Assembly (NCBI GenBank): GCA_913052475.1
Contig: CAJXEJ010000011.1
Span: forward strand, 1 to 52,669
Direction: 5' to 3'
DNA: 52,669 bases
Source of the DNA: an uncultured Dehalococcoidia bacterium
GTDB lineage: Bacteria; Chloroflexota; Dehalococcoidia; Lucifugimonadales; Lucifugimonadaceae
The notes under the pieces: model-generated
What the model was told of the DNA's origin: nothing
Seen by the model: the letters and a program-made list of their open reading frames with translations, nothing else
Databases searched by the model: none
In this document: piece by piece, positions 18,342 through 25,413 of the stretch
Layout of the letters: every line of letters begins with the position of its first letter
How positions within the stretch are numbered: the first letter of the stretch is position 1
Position numbers and translations under genes: made by a program

Positions 18342-18780
18342 AGAAATTTCAACCCTGTTGTTCGAAGACGTTGCGGTTGGCGATGAGCTTCCGGAACTGG
18401 TGAAAAATCCCGACACGAAGCAGCTCGTGAGGTACGCCGGTGCTTCTCAGGATTTTGTGGCGATCCACTACGACCAGAACGTGGCTGCTGCGGCCGGTCA
18501 CCCCAAGGTCATCATCCACGGTGCGCTGAAGAGTGCGTGGTTGGGTGAACTTGTTACCGGCTGGATGGGTTCGGGCGGGCGACTACTGGAACTCGATGTT
18601 TCGTATCGGATGATTGATTTTCCTGACGACGTGGCGACATGTGTTGGCAAAGTTACTGACGCTCGTATCGAGAACGGAGTTGGCCTGGTCGAACTCGAGA
18701 TCGGACTTCGGCAGACTGACGGAACTATCTCAACTCCGGGTAGGGCATTGGTGTCTTTGCCATCCAGAGAAATTCTCTAG
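18328..18780 (+). CDS. MaoC-like (R)-enoyl-CoA hydratase subunit
   Basis: A 150-residue hotdog protein carrying the hydratase-2 motif, in ASQDFVAIHYD (Asp-x4-His), and the HGALKSAWLGEL helix. It is the catalytic-type partner of the preceding gene. I place the start at TTG 18328 because AAAAGGA ends 8 nt before it; this gives a 14-bp overlap with the upstream gene. It probably hydrates trans-2-enoyl-CoA to the (R)-3-hydroxyacyl-CoA consumed by the next gene's product. Confidence 0.85.
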   Translation: MATAKEISTLLFEDVAVGDELPELVKNPDTKQLVRYAGASQDFVAIHYDQNVAAAAGHPKVIIHGALKSAWLGELVTGWMGSGGRLLELDVSYRMIDFPDDVATCVGKVTDARIENGVGLVELEIGLRQTDGTISTPGRALVSLPSREIL

Positions 18781-18835
18781 CATTCGACCTTAATTTCCAC
18801 GAACTAAAATATCTCAACCATAGGAATCTGAATAA

Positions 18836-20656
18836 ATGAGTGGTGTGCTTGAAGGCAAAGTAGCAATCGTCACGGGAGCAGGTCGGGGAATCGGTCGTGG
18901 TATAGCGGAGGAGCTAGCGGCAAATGGTGCGAAAGTCGTAGTCAACGACGCTGGCGTATCACTTACCGGTGAATCCGAGGGGTTGAGTCCCGCCGACGAG
19001 GTTGTTGCCGGAATCAAAACCGCCGGCGGCGAGGCTGTGGCGATCGCAGAATCGGTTTCTACGTTCGATGGCGGTGGAAGAATTGTTCAGGCTGCGCTCG
19101 ACACGTTTGGACAGCTAGATATCGTCGCAACGGCAGCTGGAATTCTTCGGGACCGCATGATCTACAACATGACTGAAGAAGAGTGGGATGCGGTCTACGA
19201 TGTTCATCTTAAGGGCACGTTCAACATCGTTCGACACGCGGCTCCGCTGTTCCGGCAGCAGCGAGGGGGACGAGTAATCACGTTCACCTCGGAGTCGGGT
19301 CTTGTTGGATTCCCCGGCCAGGCGAACTACGGTGCTGCGAAATCGGGAATTCATGGCTTCACGAAAGTCGTAGCTAAAGACCTTGGCAAATATGGCGTCA
19401 CGGCGAACTCGATTGCACCTCGGGCAGAGACTCGCATGGTGGAATCGATACCCGAGGCAACACGTGAAAAGCTTGCAGCAAACGGGCTATTCCCCGGTAA
19501 AAACGAGGCTTCGTGGGAGCCGGAAGATGTTGCGCCGTTCGTTGCGTTCCTAGCTTCAGACTATTCGGCACCAGTAAACGGTCAAACGTTCCTCGTTTAT
19601 GGAGGAAACGTTGTTCATATGACGTTGCCTCGTCGGGTGAAGACGATCTACAACTCCGCACCGTCTGCGACATGGGAGCCAGATCAATTGGATGCGCAGG
19701 TGGGACCGAATCTCCTTGGGCATCCAGCGGTTGTAGGATCGAAATCAGGCAAACGACTCGAAGGCAAGGTTGCTGTTGTAACCGGAGCGGGGCGAGGGAT
19801 TGGTCGCGGAGTAGCGAAGCTCTTAGCGGCACACGGTGCATCGGTTGTTGTTGCCGACATTGGAGTTGCTCTGGACGGTGATGGTGAGGACACCACGCCT
19901 GCTGCGCAGGTTGTTGAGGAGATATCTGAGCTTGGTGGTAACGCCGTTGCTTCGTATCACTCGGTCGCCACGATGGAGGGCGGCGAAAACATCGTGAAGA
20001 CAGCGATGGAAGAGTTCGGTCGACTCGATATTGTCGTTACCGCAGCCGGGATTTTGCGGGATCGAATGCTGTTTAACATGACCGAGCAGGAATGGGATGA
20101 TGTGATGGCAGTGCACCTGAAGGGCACGTTCTCGGTCGTTCAACCCGCATCGCAAATTTTCAAAGAACAGGGCAGTGGACGGATCGTCACGTTTAGCTCG
20201 GTGTCAGGGCTGTACGGCTACGGAGGTCAGTCGAACTACGGTGCGGCTAAAGACGCTATTGCTGGATTTACACGAGTGGTGGCGAAAGATCTGGCGAGGC
20301 ACGGTGTGACGGCAAACGCAATTTCTCCGGGTGCACAGACTCGAATGACCGATTCGATTCCCGATTCGACGAGGAATATGCGCAAAGGTGAGTTCCTGCC
20401 TCCACCGGAAGGCACGCTTACAAACGAGCCGGAGCAGGTAGCGCCGATGATTGCGTGGTTGGCTTCGGATCAGGCTTCTGACGTGACAGGCCGGATTTTC
20501 CACACTGTCGGTAATCGAGTGAGCTTGATGAATTCACCCGAGCAGGGACGATCGATCCACAAAACAGGTCGCTGGACCGTTGAGGAACTGGCGGGCGTGT
20601 TCCCTGAGACGATCGGCATGGATCTAGTGAACCCGGCTCCACCGCAGGAGGGCTAG
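18836..20656 (+). CDS. Tandem double-SDR dehydrogenase (MFE-2/Fox2-like)
   Basis: A 606-residue protein made of two complete short-chain dehydrogenase domains, roughly residues 5-270 and 305-575. Each has the cofactor turn VTGAGRGIGRG, an AAGILRDRM block as in peroxisomal multifunctional enzyme type 2, and a Tyr-x3-Lys site (NYGAAKSG and NYGAAKDA). Family knowledge points to NAD-dependent oxidation of (R)-3-hydroxyacyl-CoA. Fungal Fox2 has exactly two such domains fused to a hydratase 2; here the hydratase is encoded by the two preceding genes. The two domains differ throughout, so the duplication is not recent. Confidence 0.92.
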   Translation: MSGVLEGKVAIVTGAGRGIGRGIAEELAANGAKVVVNDAGVSLTGESEGLSPADEVVAGIKTAGGEAVAIAESVSTFDGGGRIVQAALDTFGQLDIVATAAGILRDRMIYNMTEEEWDAVYDVHLKGTFNIVRHAAPLFRQQRGGRVITFTSESGLVGFPGQANYGAAKSGIHGFTKVVAKDLGKYGVTANSIAPRAETRMVESIPEATREKLAANGLFPGKNEASWEPEDVAPFVAFLASDYSAPVNGQTFLVYGGNVVHMTLPRRVKTIYNSAPSATWEPDQLDAQVGPNLLGHPAVVGSKSGKRLEGKVAVVTGAGRGIGRGVAKLLAAHGASVVVADIGVALDGDGEDTTPAAQVVEEISELGGNAVASYHSVATMEGGENIVKTAMEEFGRLDIVVTAAGILRDRMLFNMTEQEWDDVMAVHLKGTFSVVQPASQIFKEQGSGRIVTFSSVSGLYGYGGQSNYGAAKDAIAGFTRVVAKDLARHGVTANAISPGAQTRMTDSIPDSTRNMRKGEFLPPPEGTLTNEPEQVAPMIAWLASDQASDVTGRIFHTVGNRVSLMNSPEQGRSIHKTGRWTVEELAGVFPETIGMDLVNPAPPQEG

Positions 20657-20667
20657 GGAGTGTTTCC

Positions 20668-20687
20668 CCTCTCTTCGGGGAGAGAGG
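20668..20687. repeat. Polypyrimidine/polypurine hairpin repeat, copy 2
   Basis: CCTCTCT (20668-20674) pairs with AGAGAGG (20681-20687) over TCGGGG, in the 51-bp gap between two convergent genes. It may act as a terminator for either strand, though no U-tract follows. It resembles the repeats at 1681 and 21783 loosely. Confidence 0.4.
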
Positions 20688-20707
20688 ATATGAGACGCCT
20701 AGCTGGT

Positions 20708-21709
20708 TTATATTCGGTACGTCCGACGTGCGGTGTTTCGAAATAGCGACGCTTTTTCGCTGGCAGAGTAGCCCTCAGCGATTCGCTTGAAGGTGTTCCA
20801 CAGAATTGTGTACGAGGTGGATTGTTTGTCGACCGGGAAGTTGCTTTCGAACATGCAGCGATCGGGGTCGAATGCTTCGATGCAGTGATCGTAGAAAGGC
20901 GCCATTGCGGTTGCTAGTTCTTCTGACGAGGCGGGTGTGTTTCGTTCACCCCAACCCAGGCCGCTGAGGGGCATTCCGAATCCGCCAACCTTCATGACAA
21001 CGTTTTCGCAGGTCGCAAGTTCGTTGATGCCCGTTGACCAATCACTGAAAACTTCGTCTTGGCTTCCTGCGTAAGGACCAATTCCGATTGGGCCGGCGAT
21101 GTGATCCACGATGATCGTAACGTTTGGGAACGTTCTTGCCAGGTCAACGAGTTCTTGCAGTTGCGTGTGATAGAGCCAGGCATCAAAACTCAGACCAAAT
21201 CGGTCGAGCACACCGAAACCTTCTCGAAAATTGGAGTTTCCGAGGAGCTCTTTTGGAGGATTTTTGTAGCCACCAATATCTGGGCTCGCATCCCAGCACG
21301 ACGAGTTACGGATACCTCTAAATCGGTTTGGGCTGGCAGCGATATGTGCTTCCAGAACTTCCTGAACTGCGTCGCCGAGAGTTAAGTCTGCGTAGCCAAC
21401 GATTCCGGCGGCAACGTTCGTATTGCCGTATTGACCACTGGCGCTCTGGGCGGCGAGACCATTCACAAACTCGGTTTCACCAACGGGGCTCATGCTTGCA
21501 GGTCCATCTTTTCGGTACATAGCACTGCATTCGACAAAGACGGTTTCGGTGATGTTGTGCCCGCCTCCAGTATCGGCGAGTAACTCGTCGAGTGTATAGC
21601 GGTTGCCGGGGCGGTCCCAGAAATGGTGATGTGGATCACAGATCGGTAGATCGGGATCGATCGGTTCTTCGGATGTGAGAGCGAGCCAGTCGGGTCGGGA
21701 AGTTGTCAT
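20708..21709 (-). CDS. Amidohydrolase-2 family metal-dependent hydrolase
   Basis: A 333-residue TIM-barrel hydrolase of the amidohydrolase-2 group (2-pyrone-4,6-dicarboxylate lactonase relatives). The metal motif near the N-terminus is CDPHHHFWDRPGNRY. Later blocks are FRGIRN, VDHIAGP and the family-typical RCMFESNFPVD near the end. ATG at 21707-21709 is chosen; an in-frame start 69 bp upstream falls into the repeat region. It follows the sulfatase gene and may act on the same substrate pool. The reaction is probably lactone or ester hydrolysis. Confidence 0.85.
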   Translation of the reverse strand: MTTSRPDWLALTSEEPIDPDLPICDPHHHFWDRPGNRYTLDELLADTGGGHNITETVFVECSAMYRKDGPASMSPVGETEFVNGLAAQSASGQYGNTNVAAGIVGYADLTLGDAVQEVLEAHIAASPNRFRGIRNSSCWDASPDIGGYKNPPKELLGNSNFREGFGVLDRFGLSFDAWLYHTQLQELVDLARTFPNVTIIVDHIAGPIGIGPYAGSQDEVFSDWSTGINELATCENVVMKVGGFGMPLSGLGWGERNTPASSEELATAMAPFYDHCIEAFDPDRCMFESNFPVDKQSTSYTILWNTFKRIAEGYSASEKASLFRNTARRTYRI

Positions 21710-21782
21710 GTTGCTTGTGTGAGGTGAGTGTTTGTGGTTGCGACGATGTTGATCTTGACGGTAGGCGATTGAACCCACCCTC

Positions 21783-21809
21783 TAGCTTCCTCCTTTGAAG
21801 GGAGAGAGG
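21783..21809. repeat. Polypyrimidine/polypurine hairpin repeat, copy 3
   Basis: A TAGCT-led block with a pyrimidine arm, a TTTGAAG centre and a purine arm (GGGAGAGAGG), lying between the amidohydrolase and sulfatase genes. It matches the copy at 1676-1704 closely in order and spacing, with a few substitutions. Confidence 0.5.
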
Positions 21810-21830
21810 ACAGACAGGCAATGGATGACG

Positions 21831-23129
21831 CTACTTCACCATTTGATCGAAGACTGGGAGGAGTTGTGCGCGGACTGCTGCTCGCTCGGTGTTGTCGTTT
21901 GCTGCATAGCAGGCTGACTCTTCTTCTGGATCAGCGTTGACGTCAAACAGACGGCCATCGTCGTAGAGCTTGTATTGGTGCGTGCGGATATAACGTGCGA
22001 AGCGGTGCACTCGTCCGCTCATAGGCTCGAAGTGGAAATACATCCAGTCCCGCGAATCGCCTTTTTCACCCCTGAGCTGCGGCAAGAACGTGCGACCGTC
22101 CATGACGTAGCCATCGGGTGCGGAGATTCCCGCAGCATCCATGATCGTTGGCAGGAAGTCAGATGAATCGACGAGGTCGGTTTCGACGTGGCCTTCCGGT
22201 ATCGTTCCTGGCCAACTGGCGATCATTGGTACGTGGGTCCCGCGGTCGACCGTCAGGCCTTTACCACCACAGACTTCGATATGCGAATGCATGAGTGAGC
22301 AGACTTCGATTGGCGATCCGTTATCGCCGACGTAGATGACGAGCGTGTCTTCGGCAATGCCGAGTTCTTCGAGTTTGTCGTTAACTCGACCAATCACCTT
22401 GTCGTGGTATTCGACCATGTCTTTGTAGTAGCGGGGATCATCGTCCCAGCCTTCTAGTTCGTCCCAAGTTCGCCCGCCAAGGGTCAGGTTTGAGGGTGGG
22501 ACAAAATCGTCGAACTCCGGGCTGTCGGGAGTTGGCTCGAGCGGTCGGTGTGTGAGCGCCATTGGGAAGTAGACAAAGAACGGGTTGTTCTGGTTCTTCT
22601 CCATGAAATCGATGATGTAGTCGGCAAATATATCCTCGCCATACTTGCCTTCCATGTTGCCGAGGAACTTGCCGTTTTCGTAGACGATAGGGTCCTTGTA
22701 GCGGGAGCCTTTGTCCTCGGTGTGGTGCGGGTGCCATACGCAGAATTCGTCGAATCCAGCATCTTCGATCGTTTGGCCGGTCGATCGCGCTTCGGGCATT
22801 TCGTCGGGCGGATTGTAGGAGTGGAGCTGCCATTTACCCGCGATGCAGGTCTTGTAGCCGGCGTCGGAGAAGATGTGGCCGAACGTGACTTCATCGGGAG
22901 CAATCAGGCCGAATCCGATGTAGTTTCGGAAGTTGTACTTGCCTGTCATCAGTTGCACGCGGGTCGGTGTGCAAAGTGGCTGTACGTGGGCGTTCTCGAA
23001 GCGTGCACCGGTGGCTGCCATACCGTCGAGTACAGGTGTGGCGTAGGAGGTGCCTCCGTTGGCTCCGATGGCTTCGTATCCAAGGTCGTCGGACATGATT
23101 AAGACGATGTTTGGTCGGCGGCTTGGCAT
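21831..23129 (-). CDS. Type I (formylglycine) sulfatase
   Basis: A 432-residue arylsulfatase-family enzyme that hydrolyses sulfate esters. NIVLIMSDDLGYEAIG holds the paired metal-binding aspartates (14-15). PLCTPTRVQLMTG has the C-x-P-x-R signature, whose Cys53 is converted to formylglycine by a separate enzyme not found here. YVGDNGSP supplies a further metal ligand. The start is the ATG at 23127-23129; the frame continues upstream into low-complexity Arg-rich sequence with no family match. No signal peptide is evident, so it looks cytoplasmic. It lies between an amidohydrolase and a ThuA-like gene. Confidence 0.93.
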   Translation of the reverse strand: MPSRRPNIVLIMSDDLGYEAIGANGGTSYATPVLDGMAATGARFENAHVQPLCTPTRVQLMTGKYNFRNYIGFGLIAPDEVTFGHIFSDAGYKTCIAGKWQLHSYNPPDEMPEARSTGQTIEDAGFDEFCVWHPHHTEDKGSRYKDPIVYENGKFLGNMEGKYGEDIFADYIIDFMEKNQNNPFFVYFPMALTHRPLEPTPDSPEFDDFVPPSNLTLGGRTWDELEGWDDDPRYYKDMVEYHDKVIGRVNDKLEELGIAEDTLVIYVGDNGSPIEVCSLMHSHIEVCGGKGLTVDRGTHVPMIASWPGTIPEGHVETDLVDSSDFLPTIMDAAGISAPDGYVMDGRTFLPQLRGEKGDSRDWMYFHFEPMSGRVHRFARYIRTHQYKLYDDGRLFDVNADPEEESACYAANDNTERAAVRAQLLPVFDQMVK

Positions 23130-23173
23130 GTTTTGTGGGTTTCTTTCTTGCAAGGAGGAGTGCCGGTGTTCGT

Positions 23174-23800
23174 CTAGCTCAGGTAGTTGAGAGCGTTGCG
23201 GATTAGTTTTTGGAACTCGGGGTGTTGCTGGGATGATCCGGCGTGACCCAGTGCGATGTTGGCGACTCGACCGGCGCCGAACTGGTTGGTCCAGCCGAGT
23301 GGTTTGTCTTCGCCTTCGACTACTCCGTGCATGAACGTGTCGATGCCGGGTTGAATGTCGAGACCGCAGTAGCACTCGTCGTAGGTCCAGAAGTTGGATA
23401 CACCAGCGGCGATCGGGTGATCGGGCTGATCGATATAGACCTGGAACCATCCGAAAGGCGGGTGCCAGCTTTCACCTAGTACCCAGCCTCCGCCAGTGAT
23501 CTTTTTTGTTTGTGACCATTCGGGGCATGATGCCGCCGAAATGTGAATAGAGAGTAGTGAGCCACCGCCGGCAACGTACCCTGCAAAGCCTTCGCGCTGG
23601 GCATCGTTAAGATCGTTGTTAGTAGCTTCCTGTCGAAGAGTATTCAGAACGATCGCGTCGAAACCTGAAAGATCGCCAGCCAGTTCGTCGGCCGACTCTG
23701 ACAGCGTAATAGCGTGCCCCGCAGCCTCAAGGAATTCCTGCAAAACCGGGGTTGATTCTTCGTACGGGTGCTTACCACCGGTAATTAGAAGCAAATTCAT
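23174..23800 (-). CDS. ThuA-like domain protein
   Basis: A 208-residue protein of the ThuA (trehalose utilisation) glutamine-amidotransferase-like fold. It opens NLLLITGGKHPYEES and has FVAG-like GYVAGGGSLLSIHISAA, HPIAAGVSNF and the closing GRVANIALGHAGSS. Proteins of this family often sit in carbohydrate or glycan-breakdown clusters, with a 3-keto-sugar link known for some. It lies 45 bp upstream of the sulfatase on the same strand, so a shared sulfated carbohydrate substrate is possible. Confidence 0.82.
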   Translation of the reverse strand: MNLLLITGGKHPYEESTPVLQEFLEAAGHAITLSESADELAGDLSGFDAIVLNTLRQEATNNDLNDAQREGFAGYVAGGGSLLSIHISAASCPEWSQTKKITGGGWVLGESWHPPFGWFQVYIDQPDHPIAAGVSNFWTYDECYCGLDIQPGIDTFMHGVVEGEDKPLGWTNQFGAGRVANIALGHAGSSQQHPEFQKLIRNALNYLS

Positions 23801-23887
23801 TGGGGATTCTCCTGATTGTCTAGTTAGTTAGGAACCAAATAGTGGATCGGTGTCGGTCTGGAGCGCCTGAGTAGATTTGGCCGACGC

Positions 23888-24517
23888 CTATGAAGATGTT
23901 GAAGCTTCCACCGATTTAGCAGCAACAAGTTCGGGATAGAGTGCTTCCCACTCTTTCCGCCAGATTTCCATGAGCACGAACTCGTAGCCATCGCGTTTTA
24001 CTTCCCTTAGAGGAGTAAAACCGGCCTTCCTAAACGAGTTTTGCGCACGATGGTTGGTAGTGAGCGTGTGCAGATAGACCCGCTCGAGTCTCGTTTCCGT
24101 GAATATATGTGCAAGCGTGGATTTGACGACGTCAGTGCCATAACCCTTGCTCCAGTAGTCGCGGTCTCCGATCATGATGCCCAGTTCGCACTGCGATTTG
24201 TCGGTATTGATGTCGTAGTACATGCAATTGCCTATGTGGTGACCGTCGAGGGTGTCGATTGCCATGCGGACTGACCAAGGCGACGGGTAGTTGACATCGT
24301 CGCGATGATAGCGGATGTACTCGCCATACGTGAGGGTTGCCGGGCGGGTTGCGTCGAGTCTCGCCAATTCAGGATCGATACGCCATGAATAGTCGGCTTC
24401 GGCATCGTCCATCGATTTATTGCGAAGCACGGTGAGTTCACCGACGAGCCTTAACTCAGTCGTTTCCTGTTCTGCCTTCATAAAAGGCCACAACTTTTTC
24501 CAGGACTCGCGCTTCAT
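23888..24517 (-). CDS. GNAT-family N-acetyltransferase
   Basis: A 209-residue acetyltransferase. The acetyl-CoA loop is in ELGIMIGDRDYWSKGYGTDV, followed by HTLTTNHRAQNSFRKAGF, typical of RimJ/RimL-like GNATs that acetylate protein N-termini or small amines. It overlaps the NUDIX gene; if the internal ATG at 24481 is used the overlap falls from 62 to 26 bp. Substrate unknown. Confidence 0.85.
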   Translation of the reverse strand: MKRESWKKLWPFMKAEQETTELRLVGELTVLRNKSMDDAEADYSWRIDPELARLDATRPATLTYGEYIRYHRDDVNYPSPWSVRMAIDTLDGHHIGNCMYYDINTDKSQCELGIMIGDRDYWSKGYGTDVVKSTLAHIFTETRLERVYLHTLTTNHRAQNSFRKAGFTPLREVKRDGYEFVLMEIWRKEWEALYPELVAAKSVEASTSS

Positions 24518-24962
24518 TCCGATGGGTCAGCCTCTTTGATGCTTCTTTGATGTCGATCCATTCAACATCATCGTACTCATGATCGTGATTTGATGTGTCG
24601 CCACCGATGTATTTCATCAGGTACCAGTGAACCGTTTTATCGATTCGAACGGTGCTGTCGTCAGCAAATGGCAGTTCGCCGAAGATTTCTCCGGCAGTGC
24701 GGTAGAACGAGTAATAGGTATCGACGATTGCTGGGCCGGTTTCAACCCGCAACCCGGTCTCTTCGGCGACTTCACGCGCTGCTGTTTCTGCTACCGATTC
24801 GCCCTGCTCAGGCGTTCCTTTGGGTAGCGCCCAGAGTGACTCAGCGCGGCGATGGCAGAGGACAACAGTTAATTTCCCGCCGTTGTCGGGGTTCGGGCGA
24901 AGCACAACGCCGCCTGCTGACCAACGGTCGATTGAGTGATCTGTTGTGCGCTGGTTGGTCAT
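24456..24962 (-). CDS. NUDIX hydrolase
   Basis: A 168-residue NUDIX enzyme that cleaves nucleoside-diphosphate-linked compounds with Mg. The NUDIX box is intact: GTPEQGESVAETAAREVAEE ending in TGL. WSAGGVVLRP at the start and WYLMKYIGG later are usual strands of the fold. It is transcribed away from korA and followed by an overlapping GNAT gene. Diadenosine polyphosphate hydrolase or house-cleaning roles are possible. Confidence 0.9.
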   Translation of the reverse strand: MTNQRTTDHSIDRWSAGGVVLRPNPDNGGKLTVVLCHRRAESLWALPKGTPEQGESVAETAAREVAEETGLRVETGPAIVDTYYSFYRTAGEIFGELPFADDSTVRIDKTVHWYLMKYIGGDTSNHDHEYDDVEWIDIKEASKRLTHRNEARVLEKVVAFYEGRTGND

Positions 24963-25123
24963 GGTCCAAAACCGGGTACGGATCTGAAAAAGTCAGAAAT
25001 CCAATTGAGCGAATCGGTGAATGTGTGAGCGGATTCTAAGTTTGGTGGTGCCAATGGTCAAACGCCAGCCGGTCATGTTTCATTTGACTCTGGTTTCGAT
25101 TCGAAATTCATCACGAAAATAAA

Positions 25124-25152
25124 TTGACACTGAACTGATCGAATTCGATAAT
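25124..25152 (+). promoter_or_regulatory. Near-consensus sigma-70-type promoter
   Basis: A perfect -35 TTGACA (25124-25129), a 17-bp spacer, and -10 GATAAT (25147-25152), one base from consensus. The predicted start of transcription is about 25157-25160. It is the strongest promoter seen in the window and points at a structured stretch with no protein-coding gene, ending in a terminator. Confidence 0.75.
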
Positions 25153-25157
25153 TGTTA

Positions 25158-25337
25158 GTTGGGTAAACGCAATAAAATGCCACTTTGTAGCACACGCTCA
25201 CATCAAGAAGATGAAAATCGCAGTCGCCCGACTGGAACGACTGCATCGGAAGTGCTATCACATTTTTTAATGGGCATGCAGGAAATAACAGATAAACAGT
25301 AGCCGCATGAATCTCGATTGATGGATGCGGTTTTTTT
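25158..25337 (+). ncRNA. Candidate structured RNA: small RNA or attenuator leader of korAB
   Basis: About 180 nt lie between a near-consensus promoter and an intrinsic terminator. Nested complementarity is visible: ATGCC 25177-25181 with GGCAT 25273-25277, TAGCAC 25188-25193 with GTGCTA 25252-25257, and GCAGTCG 25220-25226 with CGACTGC 25238-25244. That gives one long rod with internal bubbles and an apical hairpin. CATGC 25275-25279 can instead pair with GCATG 25305-25309 inside the terminator stem, so two exclusive folds are possible. korA starts 77 nt downstream. Size and rod shape also recall 6S RNA. No known family was recognised. A 19-codon ORF at 25211 lacks ribosome-site spacing. Confidence 0.55.
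25303..25337 (+). terminator. Intrinsic terminator upstream of korA
   Basis: CCGCAT (25303-25308) pairs with ATGCGG (25325-25330), followed directly by seven T (25331-25337). No protein gene on the plus strand precedes it, so it must end the RNA starting near 25158 or attenuate korAB. Confidence 0.75.
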
Positions 25338-25413
25338 GCGCCTGAATCAATATCGTCGGGCGTGGGAATAGAAGAGCTTGTGGAACAGCAACTCCATAAA
25401 AAGGTAGTCTCAA

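Noticed and set aside
25073-25261. 62-codon minus-strand frame upstream of korA
   Set aside because: Overlaps the strong plus-strand promoter and structured RNA; Cys/Phe/Tyr-rich low-quality frame with no start signal.
25211-25270. 19-codon ORF inside the candidate RNA (MKIAVARLERLHRKCYHIF)
   Set aside because: The AAGAAG before it has no spacing to the ATG, and the bases are used in stems; kept as RNA structure rather than a leader peptide, though not excluded.
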